Below are positions 34,046 to 42,416 of a stretch of DNA of 64,000 bases, piece after piece (positions within the stretch are counted from its first letter, which is position 1; the number at the start of each line of letters is the position of its first letter). The notes below the pieces were generated by a model that worked only from the letters and a program-made list of their open reading frames with translations, was not told the origin of the DNA and ran no database searches. Made by a program: the position numbers and the translations under genes. The DNA comes from Primorskyibacter marinus (GTDB lineage Bacteria; Pseudomonadota; Alphaproteobacteria; Rhodobacterales; Rhodobacteraceae), in NCBI RefSeq assembly GCF_003313245.1, contig NZ_QJSD01000016.1, positions 1 to 64,000 of the forward strand. The letters run 5' to 3'.

Positions 34046-35584
34046 ATGTTGCCGATACGGTTTTACTGGATGCTCGTGCGGCGGCGGATGCCGCTCATGG
34101 TTGGCTTGGCGATGGTCTGCTCCGCGATCGCGGTTTATGCGGCGTTGACGTTGCCACCGGTCTATTCGGCCACGGCCCGCCTACAGGTGGAGGCACCGCA
34201 GATTCCCGACGACATGGTGGCCTCCATCGTGCGCACCGAAGCGTCCGAGCAGCTTCAGCTGATCCAGGAACAGCTGATGACGCGGGCGAACCTGCTCGAG
34301 ATTGCCCGCAAGTACCGGGTGTTCGATAACATGAACGCGATGACGCCCGACAGCATCGTCGATGCGATGCAGCAGAATACGCGTATCCGCCGGTCAAGCG
34401 GACGCAACGAAGCCACGCTGATGTCGATCACCTTCACCGCCGCGCGGGGGCAGGTCGCCGCGGATGTGGTCAACGATTACACGACGCTGGTGCTGGAGGC
34501 CAACGCCACTTTCCGGCGCGACCGGGCGCAGAACACGCTGACCTTCTTTCAGCAGGAAACCGAGCGTCTGGCCGACGAGATCGACACCCAGAGCAACCGG
34601 ATCATCGCCTTCAAGAACGAGAATGTGGACGCGCTTCCCGAAGACCTGAGTTACCGCCAGAACCGACAATCGGTGTTGCAGGAACGTCTGGGCCGGCTGG
34701 AGCAGGAACGGGCCGGGGTGATCAACCAGCGCAACGAAATGGTGTCCCTTTTCGAGGCCACCGGGCGGCTTGACCGGCCGGTGGCAGAGCTCTCTCCCGA
34801 AGAGCGCCGCCTTGAAGAGCTCAAGCAGCAGTTGCGTGAGCTTCTGGCGGTTTATTCCCAGACCAATCCGAGGGTCGTGCTGGTGCAGAACCAGATTGCC
34901 CGGCTGGAAGACAGCCTGACCGAGACGGCGGCCACCACCCCGGGGGAGGGCGGCGCGCCCGCGCAGGAGGCGTCGATCATCGACGTCACGCTGGCCGAAC
35001 TGGATCAGCGGGTGGTCGAGATCGATCAGGAAATCACCCGCGTCAACGACGAACTTGAACGGCTGGCCCGCGCCATCGCGGCGACGTCCACCAACTCGAT
35101 CACGCTGGAACGTCTGGACCGCGACCTTGAGAGCATCCGGGCGCGCTATAACACCACGCTCAACAATCTCAACCAGGCCCGCATGGCCGAGCGGGTCGAG
35201 GTCAACGCGCAGGGCCAGCGCATCAGCCTGATCGAGGGGGCTGTCGTGCCGCAGGATCCGTCCGGGCCGCCGCGCAAGAAGATTGCTGCGGCCGGCGTGG
35301 GCGGCGGGCTGATGCTGGCCATCGGTGTCTTCGTGCTGTTCGAGCTTTTGAACCAGAGGGTGCGCCACCCCGCCGAGATCAAGGCGCGCTTCAATATCGT
35401 GCCGATCGGGGTACTTCCCTATCTGGAGACCCGGGGCGAGCGCTTGCGGCGGCGCAGCCTGCAGGTTCTGACGCTGGTGGCGGTGCTCACGCTCGTGCCG
35501 GCAGGGCTTTATTATGTGCACACAGAGTTCATGCCGCTCGAAATCCTCGCCGATCGTGTCCTGCAAAAGCTGGGATTGACCTGA
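34046..35584 (+). CDS. Wzz/GumC-like chain-length determinant
   Basis: 512 residues. An N-terminal membrane helix (MPLMVGLAMVCSAIAVYAAL) and a second near the C-terminus (IAAAGVGGGLMLAIGVFVLFELL, followed by LTLVAVLTLVPAGLYYVH) enclose a long periplasmic coiled-coil region (for example ETERLADEIDTQSNRIIAFKNENVDALPED, LEELKQQLRELLAVYSQTNPRV). The opening PPVYSATARLQVEAPQIPDD is the Wzz-domain signature. Such polysaccharide co-polymerases set chain length and pair with a cytoplasmic tyrosine kinase, encoded directly downstream. Confidence 0.9.
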   Translation: MLPIRFYWMLVRRRMPLMVGLAMVCSAIAVYAALTLPPVYSATARLQVEAPQIPDDMVASIVRTEASEQLQLIQEQLMTRANLLEIARKYRVFDNMNAMTPDSIVDAMQQNTRIRRSSGRNEATLMSITFTAARGQVAADVVNDYTTLVLEANATFRRDRAQNTLTFFQQETERLADEIDTQSNRIIAFKNENVDALPEDLSYRQNRQSVLQERLGRLEQERAGVINQRNEMVSLFEATGRLDRPVAELSPEERRLEELKQQLRELLAVYSQTNPRVVLVQNQIARLEDSLTETAATTPGEGGAPAQEASIIDVTLAELDQRVVEIDQEITRVNDELERLARAIAATSTNSITLERLDRDLESIRARYNTTLNNLNQARMAERVEVNAQGQRISLIEGAVVPQDPSGPPRKKIAAAGVGGGLMLAIGVFVLFELLNQRVRHPAEIKARFNIVPIGVLPYLETRGERLRRRSLQVLTLVAVLTLVPAGLYYVHTEFMPLEILADRVLQKLGLT

Positions 35585-35623
35585 TGATGCGGGTTGGCGG
35601 ACTTCCGGAAGGACGGATGTAGA

Positions 35624-36433
35624 ATGGAAAAACTTCAGGCCGCTCTGGCCAGGGCCCGAAATCAGCGCGACGGGCGCGCGGATCAGACCAAAGCCCCCCG
35701 GCGGCACCAGGCAGGGCTGCCACAGACCGTGCCAGAGCCCTGGGAGGCGCTGGAAAAGGTCGATCTGTCCCATGTGGGTCTGCGCCAGCACCGGATCGTG
35801 GCGCATGATGCCGGTCGCGGGGCGACGAATTTTGACATTCTGCGGACCAAGATCCTGATGCAGATGCAGCAGAACGGCTGGACCCGCCTGGCGATCACTT
35901 CGCCGGTCTCCTCAAGTGGCAAGACGACCGTCGCCTGCAACCTCGCGCTTGGTCTTGGACGCCAGGGCAATCTGCGCACGATGCTGTTCGATTTCGATCT
36001 GGGCGATCCTTCGGTCCATGAGTTTCTGGGCATTGAAAGGTCGCAACGGCTCTCGGATGTGCTGTCCGGGCGGGTGTCTTTGGGCGACCATGCGATACGC
36101 GTGCGTGACAATGTGGCGGTCGTGACGTCACCAGAGCCGGAGCCCGATCCCACGCAGTTCATCCTGTCGGATCGGATGGAGACGTTTCTCAATATCACAC
36201 AGGAAAACTACCAACCCGACATCATGATCTTCGACCTGCCCGCCATTCTCAGCGGTGACCGGGCGCGGGCATTTCTCAATACGGTCGATTGTGCCCTGAT
36301 CGTGGCGCTGGCGGGCCGGACCAAGTTCAGCGATCTCGATGCCTGCGAGCGCGAAGTGGCCGAAAGCACGAATGTGCTGGGTGTGGTGATGAATGGCTGC
36401 CACCCCAGCGCCATGCCCCGCGAGGACCTGTGA
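35624..36433 (+). CDS. CpsD/CapB-type bacterial tyrosine autokinase
   Basis: 269 residues from the ATG at 35624, which has AAGGACGG upstream; an in-frame codon at 35594 is inferior. The P-loop is ITSPVSSSGKTTVACNLALG, Walker A' MLFDFDLGDPSV and Walker B IMIFDLPAILSGD. The fold is that of the MinD-like BY-kinases that work with Wzz proteins to control polymerisation. The C-terminus lacks an obvious tyrosine cluster (it ends at MNGCHPSAMPREDL), so autophosphorylation would differ from the classical form; some exosortase-locus kinases share this. It is separated from Wzz by 39 bases, in the same operon. Confidence 0.85.
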   Translation: MEKLQAALARARNQRDGRADQTKAPRRHQAGLPQTVPEPWEALEKVDLSHVGLRQHRIVAHDAGRGATNFDILRTKILMQMQQNGWTRLAITSPVSSSGKTTVACNLALGLGRQGNLRTMLFDFDLGDPSVHEFLGIERSQRLSDVLSGRVSLGDHAIRVRDNVAVVTSPEPEPDPTQFILSDRMETFLNITQENYQPDIMIFDLPAILSGDRARAFLNTVDCALIVALAGRTKFSDLDACEREVAESTNVLGVVMNGCHPSAMPREDL

Positions 36434-36526
36434 TCCGTCACGATCCCGCCAACGCCGCGTCGATTCAAACGTGGACAACCACACCTCCGCGATCCTAAAC
36501 AAAACCCATTCAAAGAAAGGTCTTTC

Positions 36527-37954
36527 ATGGTGAAAATGACTCCGGTGCTTTTGTGTGGTGGGTCCGGTACGCGGCTCTGGCCACTGTCGCGCAAATCCTA
36601 TCCCAAGCAGTTCTCCTCGCTCATGGGCGCGCAGAGTCTGTTTCAGGCCTCCACGCACCGGTTGTCAGGCGATGCGTTCGCGGCACCCCTGATCGTCACG
36701 GGCGAGGATTTCCGTTTCATCGTGTCCGAACAGCTTGCTGCCATTCATCAGCAGGCACAGACCATCCTGATCGAACCCGAAGGGCGCAACACCGCCCCCG
36801 CCGTGCTGGCCGCGGCGCTGTGGCTGGCAGAACATGACCCCGATGGGCTGATGCTTGTCGCGCCCTCCGATCACGTCATTCCCGATGCGGAAGCTTTTGG
36901 CGCGGCCATCGCCGCTGCCGTGCCGCGGGCCGAGGCCGGCGATCTGGTGACCTTTGGCATCGCACCCACCCGGCCCGAAACGGGATATGGCTATCTGGAG
37001 CTTGCGCCCGGTGCCGATATGTCGGTTTCCACGCCGCAACCATTGGCCCGCTTCGTCGAAAAACCCGATGCGGGGCGCGCGGCGGAAATGCTTGGCGCAG
37101 GTAATTTTCTCTGGAACGCGGGCATCTTCCTGTTCTCGACCAGGGCCATCCTCACGGCCTATGAGGCGCATGCCCCCGAACTGGTGGCGGGCGTCCGCGC
37201 CGCGGTGGCCGGATCGGCGCGGGATCTGGGTTTCACCCGCCTGGCCGCAGAGCCCTGGGCAGAGCTTGCCGAAATCTCGATCGACTATGCGATCATGGAA
37301 AAGGCCGACAATCTCGTGGTGATGCCCTATGGCGGCGACTGGTCGGATCTGGGCGGCTGGGACGCAGTCTGGCAGGAAAGCGGGCCCGACGATGCGGGCA
37401 ACGTTGCCTCGACGAACGCCACCGCCATTGATTGCCGCAACACGCTTTTGCGCAGTGAGGCCGAGGGGCTGGAACTGGTCGGCATCGGGCTGGATGACAT
37501 GATCGCCGTGGCCATGCCGGATGCGGTGCTGGTGGCCCATAAATCCGACAGCCAGCGCGTGAAAGAGGCCGTCGCGACCCTGAAGGAGAAAGGCGCCAAA
37601 CAGGCAACCACCTTCCCCGTGGATCATCGCCCCTGGGGCTGGTTCGAAAGTCTCGTTCTCGGCGATCGCTTTCAGGTCAAGCGCATCGTGGTGCATCCCG
37701 GCGCGGCCCTCAGCCTGCAAAGCCACCATCACCGTTCCGAGCATTGGATCGTGGTGCAGGGCACCGCCAGGGTCACGGTGGATGACGAGGTGAAGCTGGT
37801 GACCGAGAACCAGTCGGTCTACATCCCGCTGGGCGGTGTTCACCGGATGGAAAACCCCGGCAAAGTCGACATGGTATTGATCGAAGTGCAGACCGGTTCC
37901 TATCTGGGTGAGGACGACATCATCCGCTACGAAGACGTCTATGCGCGCAATTGA
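36527..37954 (+). CDS. manC: Mannose-1-phosphate guanylyltransferase / mannose-6-phosphate isomerase
   Basis: 475 residues, full-length bifunctional enzyme. The nucleotidyltransferase domain opens with PVLLCGGSGTRLWPLSRKSYPKQF, continues with EGRNTAPAVLAAALWLAEHDPDGLMLVAPSDH and FVEKPDAGRAAEML. The type II isomerase cupin domain at the C-terminus shows RPWGWFESLVLGDRFQVKRIVVHPGAALSLQSHHHRSEHWIVVQGTARVT with metal-binding His residues. It makes GDP-mannose, the precursor for mannose, and via other enzymes fucose or mannuronate. It follows the kinase by 93 bases. Confidence 0.94.
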   Translation: MVKMTPVLLCGGSGTRLWPLSRKSYPKQFSSLMGAQSLFQASTHRLSGDAFAAPLIVTGEDFRFIVSEQLAAIHQQAQTILIEPEGRNTAPAVLAAALWLAEHDPDGLMLVAPSDHVIPDAEAFGAAIAAAVPRAEAGDLVTFGIAPTRPETGYGYLELAPGADMSVSTPQPLARFVEKPDAGRAAEMLGAGNFLWNAGIFLFSTRAILTAYEAHAPELVAGVRAAVAGSARDLGFTRLAAEPWAELAEISIDYAIMEKADNLVVMPYGGDWSDLGGWDAVWQESGPDDAGNVASTNATAIDCRNTLLRSEAEGLELVGIGLDDMIAVAMPDAVLVAHKSDSQRVKEAVATLKEKGAKQATTFPVDHRPWGWFESLVLGDRFQVKRIVVHPGAALSLQSHHHRSEHWIVVQGTARVTVDDEVKLVTENQSVYIPLGGVHRMENPGKVDMVLIEVQTGSYLGEDDIIRYEDVYARN

Positions 37955-38081
37955 AAGTGACTTCGGATGATCAAGTGCGGATTTGCCGTGACCGAGAAGG
38001 TTTTCCTGCGCGATCTGTTAGTGGCACGCAAATGATGTGCATCATACGGGTTTGCCGCGTCGCCTGCACTGAGCATGTGCC

Positions 38082-39500
38082 ATGCTAGGGGTCATCCGAA
38101 CCAAACTGTCGGGCGACGGCTTGGGCGCGCGGGTCATGCGCGGCTCGGCCCTGACATTCATGGGCTTCGGCACCAGCCAGTTTCTGCGGCTGGGATCGAA
38201 CCTGATCCTGACGCGGCTGCTGTTTCCCGAAGCCTTCGGTCTGATGGCGATCGTGACGCTGTTCATGACCGGGCTGCAGATGATTTCGGATATCGGTCTG
38301 GCCACCTGCATCGTGCGCTCGAAACGGGGTGATGAGCCGGTCTTTCTTAATACGGCCTGGACGTTGCAGATCATCCGCCACACGGTTCTCGCGCTCATTT
38401 GTTGCGCCGTGGCCGGGCCTGTCGCGGATTTCTACGATGAACCGATCCTGCATGGGCTGATGTACGGGATCGCTTTGTCCGTCTTCGTGATGGGGCTGCG
38501 CTCGACCCGCATCGCCACGGCGAACAAGAAGATCCTTCTGGGGCGGCTGACGCTGATGGATCTGAGCAGCCAACTGCTGATGATCTTGACCATGGTTGTG
38601 CTGGCACTGGTCTGGGAATCGGTCTGGGCGCTGATGATCGGGATGATCGTGTCAAATCTGTCGACGGCGATCCTGTCGCATATCATGCTACCGGGCCATC
38701 CCAGCCGGTTGCAATTCGAACGCGCGGCATTTCTTGAACAGTTCCATTTCGGGAAATATCTCTTCGTCAGTTCCGGCGTGACATTCGTGGTCGAGAATGG
38801 TGACCGGATCCTGCTGTCGAAATTTCTCAGCCTTGCCTATCTGGGCTTTTACAATATCGCCTTCTTCTTTGCGTCTGTTCCGATGACGCTCATGGGGAGT
38901 TTCGTGAGCCGGGTGGTCTTTCCGCTCTACAGTGCCCGCCCGCCAGCAGAGTCCGCCGCCAACCGGCGCGCTATTTCCAAGACGCGTTTTGGCCTGACGG
39001 GGGGCATGTTCACGCTGCTTTTCGTGCTGGGGCTGATGGGGCAATGGCTGACGGATTTACTCTATACTGAGGAATATCAGGATTCCGGCCCAATTCTGGT
39101 TCTTCTGGCCGTGTTTCTGATGCCCAGCCTGATCATCCACAGCTATCCCAATCTGCTGCTATCGGTTGGAAAATCCAAGACCTATATGGGCTTTCAGGTC
39201 TTTCGTTTGGTCATGCAGGTAACGCTTCTTGTGTTTGGTCTGACGCAATTTGGCTTGATCGGTGCAATGATAGCACAGCCCATCGCAGCACTGCTGATCT
39301 ATCCGGTGCTGATTTACCTGATCCGTCCCTACCGGGGAGAGGATTTCCTGCATGACAGTGTTTTTTCAGCGCTTGCAGTGATTTGCACGGCAATTGTCTT
39401 CTGGGTCAATGGTGACGCGCTGGACCGCGTGCTTGCCATCTCGGTCGAAGGGGCTGCGGAGGTAACCGTTCAATCCTCGGCGACGCCGCTTGGGGAATAG
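38082..39500 (+). CDS. Wzx-type oligosaccharide flippase
   Basis: 472 residues with about 12 hydrophobic helices (for example VFVMGLRSTRIATAN is flanked by TVLALICCAVAGPVADF and LLMILTMVVLALVWESVWALMIGMIV). The N-terminal GSALTFMGFGTSQFLRLGSNLILTRLLFPEAFGLMAIV is the characteristic start of the polysaccharide synthase/Wzx family. It moves undecaprenyl-linked repeat units across the inner membrane for polymerisation by the Wzy-like protein at 59729-61177. The 3' end overlaps the convergent SGNH lipoprotein by 31 bases. Confidence 0.9.
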   Translation: MLGVIRTKLSGDGLGARVMRGSALTFMGFGTSQFLRLGSNLILTRLLFPEAFGLMAIVTLFMTGLQMISDIGLATCIVRSKRGDEPVFLNTAWTLQIIRHTVLALICCAVAGPVADFYDEPILHGLMYGIALSVFVMGLRSTRIATANKKILLGRLTLMDLSSQLLMILTMVVLALVWESVWALMIGMIVSNLSTAILSHIMLPGHPSRLQFERAAFLEQFHFGKYLFVSSGVTFVVENGDRILLSKFLSLAYLGFYNIAFFFASVPMTLMGSFVSRVVFPLYSARPPAESAANRRAISKTRFGLTGGMFTLLFVLGLMGQWLTDLLYTEEYQDSGPILVLLAVFLMPSLIIHSYPNLLLSVGKSKTYMGFQVFRLVMQVTLLVFGLTQFGLIGAMIAQPIAALLIYPVLIYLIRPYRGEDFLHDSVFSALAVICTAIVFWVNGDALDRVLAISVEGAAEVTVQSSATPLGE

Positions 39501-40411
39501 GCCGTCACGACCTGCCAGACGGTTTCCTGCATCGCGCGGGCAGCCTCTGGTCCGGGATCGGCGGCGGGCGTGCCGTTGGCCTTGTCCAGCGCGTGCGCCA
39601 ACCCTGCCGGAGAGCGGCCATAGAGCACCGCGTAATGGGTCAGCGCCATCAGATAGGCACCGTAATCGTTGAAGTGGATCTGGTCCTTGAACAGGTCGTT
39701 GCGGCTCTGGATCGGGCCGATCCCGCCCGCAGCCTCAACCTGGCGCACGAAGGCCGCCATGACCTGCCCGCCGGGGATCACATAGATCGGCCGGGTGACG
39801 TCGTCATGGGCCAGCGTGCGGCGCAGGATCTCGCCCTCCCAATAAAGACCCAGATCGCGGTCGAGCCGGGCCAGCCAACCCTCTTCATCATCAAGATTGT
39901 GCCAGGTTTCATAGAGATAAACCCGTGCTTCGGGGTTTCCGTCCCGGGCGGCCCTGGCCCATTTGCGCAAGTATTCCTGCGAATCTTGATACTTGATACT
40001 GTCGCGGATCTCGACGGTTTCGGTCAGCACCACCACGTCATATTCACCCGAGGCCAGCGCCTCATGTGGATCGCGGAATTGCGCATGGGTGTTTTCCTGT
40101 TCGAATCCTTTCACGGGAATATCCGGTTCCCAGTGCTCGCGCAGATTGGCCCCCCAGCCCAGTTGGCTGTTGAAGCTGTGACCGTCCTCCGCCAGTTGCG
40201 CCAGCATCACCGGCATGTCCCTGCCCACAAGGCTGTGCCCCAGATGATAGACCCGGAGCGGGGCCTCCGCAGACGCCAGAGGCGTTTCATACAGCGCCTC
40301 GAATGCCCCCTGATCGAGCGGCGCGGGCACGCAACCGCGTGTCGCAAGCCCACAGGCTGACAAAAACAGCAGGGCCAATGCGGAACTCTTGCGTTTGAAC
40401 TTTTGCAGCAC
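39470..40411 (-). CDS. SGNH-like lipoprotein, probable carbohydrate esterase-type fold
   Basis: 313 residues from a GTG start. The signal ends in a lipobox (ALALLFLSACGLA), so the protein is membrane-anchored and periplasmic or surface-exposed. The mature part has the SGNH block I as VYHLGHSLVGRDMP (Ser in GHSLVG) and a late block V-like segment KDQIHFNDYGAYL (Asp and His), the catalytic pair of GDSL/SGNH hydrolases. An acyl-esterase or acetyl-group role on the polysaccharide is likely but unproven. It is convergent with the flippase. Confidence 0.72.
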   Translation of the reverse strand: MLQKFKRKSSALALLFLSACGLATRGCVPAPLDQGAFEALYETPLASAEAPLRVYHLGHSLVGRDMPVMLAQLAEDGHSFNSQLGWGANLREHWEPDIPVKGFEQENTHAQFRDPHEALASGEYDVVVLTETVEIRDSIKYQDSQEYLRKWARAARDGNPEARVYLYETWHNLDDEEGWLARLDRDLGLYWEGEILRRTLAHDDVTRPIYVIPGGQVMAAFVRQVEAAGGIGPIQSRNDLFKDQIHFNDYGAYLMALTHYAVLYGRSPAGLAHALDKANGTPAADPGPEAARAMQETVWQVVTAYSPSGVAED

Positions 40412-40489
40412 GGAGGTGACCGTCGTTTACAATCCGGTGGATTTTATGGTAGCGGACAGGGTAATGATTTCAATAGTATATGGGCCAAT

Positions 40490-41668
40490 ATGGCCAAAAA
40501 TATCTTGATTTTGCAAGGATTTGAGGCAGCGGTGGACCTATCCTGGATCGATAGCTTGGCTGGGCGATACGCAACCCGGCGTAACCTCTCCGGGCCCGCC
40601 GCGCGCGCCCTGGGCCGTCCGTTCTCGCGGCGTGCGCCGCTGCGCATGGCGATCTATTACGAGCCGAACGCGATCAGTTTTACCCAGATCTTTCCGTTTC
40701 TCTACCATTCCCGGCAATTGCGCGACCGCTACGGCGTGGAACTGCGCTGTTACCCCTCGACGGATCTGGTCGCAGGGAAAGCCCCTCGGGCGGACGGGGC
40801 CGATATTGTCTTGCTTCAGGTCTGGTTCACGGCCACGCCGGAAACGCTGGAACGCGTGTTCGGTCTTCTTGCCAAGGCGCATCCCGGGGCTCGCATTGCC
40901 TTTGTCGATTCATTTGCTCACAGCGATATCCGGATGGCAGCCCAGCTGGAGCCCGAGATCGGTTTCTATCTCAAGAAGAGCCTCTTTCGCGACCGTGAAA
41001 ACTTTTTCCGCCCCTTCAGGGGCGATACCAACCTGACCGAGTTTTATGGTGATCTCTATGGAATTTCCGCCGAGCCGGTGGATTGGAACGTGCCGCGCGC
41101 GATCCTGCCCAAACTGCGCCTCAGCCCCAATTTCTTCACGGCGCCGCGGTTCCTGCGAACCTTTGCCGCCCAGGAGATGCCTTCGCTGGAAGATCGGCCT
41201 CTGGATATCCAGACCCGCTTCGGCAAACGTGGTTCGCCGTGGTATCAGGCAATGCGCGAGGATGCCTTGGCCCGGGTAAGAGCAATTGAGGGGCTGTCGC
41301 TGTCGCCGACAGAGCGGGTGTCCTATCCCCAATACATGCAGGAGATGCGGCAGTCGAAGCTCTGTTTCAGCCCGCATGGCTACGGTGAATTATGCTGGCG
41401 CGATGTTGAGGGCGTGCTGTCGGGTGCAGTGCTGATCAAGCCCGACATGAGCCATCTTGAAAGCCTGCCCGACATTTACCAGCCGGGCGTGACCTATCTG
41501 CCGGTGAAATGGGATTTCTCGGATCTCGAGGAAGTGGTGCGCCGGGCGCTGGCCGATCCGGACCTGCGGGCCGAGATTGCGGGCAATGCCTACCGGATGA
41601 TCGCGGATTATGTGCGCCAGGCCCGGTTTGTCGAGGATATGGGATTTCTGTTCCAAGAGGCCCAATAA
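40490..41668 (+). CDS. Glycosyltransferase, exostosin-like C-terminus
   Basis: 392 residues from the ATG at 40490, chosen because upstream codons back to 40403 give a low-complexity N-terminus; no good RBS is visible for either. The C-terminal half, TERVSYPQYMQEMRQSKLCFSPHGYGELCWRDVEGVLSGAVLIKPDM, has the layout of exostosin/GT47-like and related bacterial transferases (LCFSPHGYGE, then an acidic residue in a donor-binding loop). The N-terminal half has a Rossmann-like MAIYYEPNAISFTQIFPFLY. No membrane helix. Precise family uncertain. Confidence 0.72.
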   Translation: MAKNILILQGFEAAVDLSWIDSLAGRYATRRNLSGPAARALGRPFSRRAPLRMAIYYEPNAISFTQIFPFLYHSRQLRDRYGVELRCYPSTDLVAGKAPRADGADIVLLQVWFTATPETLERVFGLLAKAHPGARIAFVDSFAHSDIRMAAQLEPEIGFYLKKSLFRDRENFFRPFRGDTNLTEFYGDLYGISAEPVDWNVPRAILPKLRLSPNFFTAPRFLRTFAAQEMPSLEDRPLDIQTRFGKRGSPWYQAMREDALARVRAIEGLSLSPTERVSYPQYMQEMRQSKLCFSPHGYGELCWRDVEGVLSGAVLIKPDMSHLESLPDIYQPGVTYLPVKWDFSDLEEVVRRALADPDLRAEIAGNAYRMIADYVRQARFVEDMGFLFQEAQ

Positions 41669-41774
41669 CGCGCGGCACACCCTGATGTTATCGGTTTTAT
41701 ACGGGTGCCGTTCCCGGCAAACCTTGCCGTGGAAGCCCTGTTGAAGTCATGCGTTCGATAAAGGTCAGCCGGTT

Positions 41775-42416
41775 TCAAGCCAGCCGTACGCAGCTCAGGA
41801 TCACCCCTTCAGCGACCCGGTGAAGGCCGGTGACATGTCGATCAGGCAGGTCGGCTGAAAATGCCTCTGATCCTGCGTGAATAACAACGTCGTGGAACCG
41901 CAGCATCCGCCCGGTCAGCGGGTATTGGGCTTTGTAGACGGCCTCCTTGGCGGAGAAGATTGCCTTGGCGTGGCGTCCGCGGGTTGGTTCGGGCTGGCGC
42001 ATCAGCCAGTCCACTTCTTGCGGCGTCAGAATGTCGGGCCAGAGATCGGCGTCCAGCGGTGTGTCGTCCTCGATGTCGATGCCAAGGGCTGTTGCCGTGT
42101 CGTGGTGGGCGACAACCGCGACGGCCGCCCCGGCGCAATGGGAGATTGATCCGCACAGGCCTTCTGGCCAGACGGGCGCGCGATCATGGCCCATGGGGAT
42201 GGCCACAGGCGGCAGGCTCAGTTCCGCCATGGCGGCGCGTGCGGCGGCGCGGCCGGCGGCGAATTCCCTGTGGCGTTTTTCGACCATTTTCCGGGTTGCC
42301 GCAGTTTCTTCCGCAAATAGCGGGTCGGATATGCCACGGGGGTCGGCGACCCCCACGCCGATACCGGGGCCCGCGCAGGCGCGCAAGGCAGCGGCCAGCG
42401 CGGGCAGGTCGGTCAT
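41775..42416 (-). CDS. 4'-phosphopantetheinyl transferase (Sfp/EntD type)
   Basis: 213 residues. The conserved magnesium and CoA-binding motifs are present: LCGSISHCAGAAVAVVA, GIDIEDDTPLD (D-x-E) and IFSAKEAVYKAQYPL (the W/F-S-x-K-E-x-x-x-K signature). It converts apo carrier proteins to holo form by adding phosphopantetheine. The ATG overlaps the NRPS stop (ATGA), so it is the last gene of the PKS/NRPS operon and very likely activates the carrier domains in those two proteins. Confidence 0.93.
   Translation of the reverse strand: MTDLPALAAALRACAGPGIGVGVADPRGISDPLFAEETAATRKMVEKRHREFAAGRAAARAAMAELSLPPVAIPMGHDRAPVWPEGLCGSISHCAGAAVAVVAHHDTATALGIDIEDDTPLDADLWPDILTPQEVDWLMRQPEPTRGRHAKAIFSAKEAVYKAQYPLTGRMLRFHDVVIHAGSEAFSADLPDRHVTGLHRVAEGVILSCVRLA

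Noticed and set aside
34394-35806. 470-residue minus-strand frame over the Wzz gene
   Set aside because: Antisense to a coding sequence with a recognised domain and coiled coil; no start signal.
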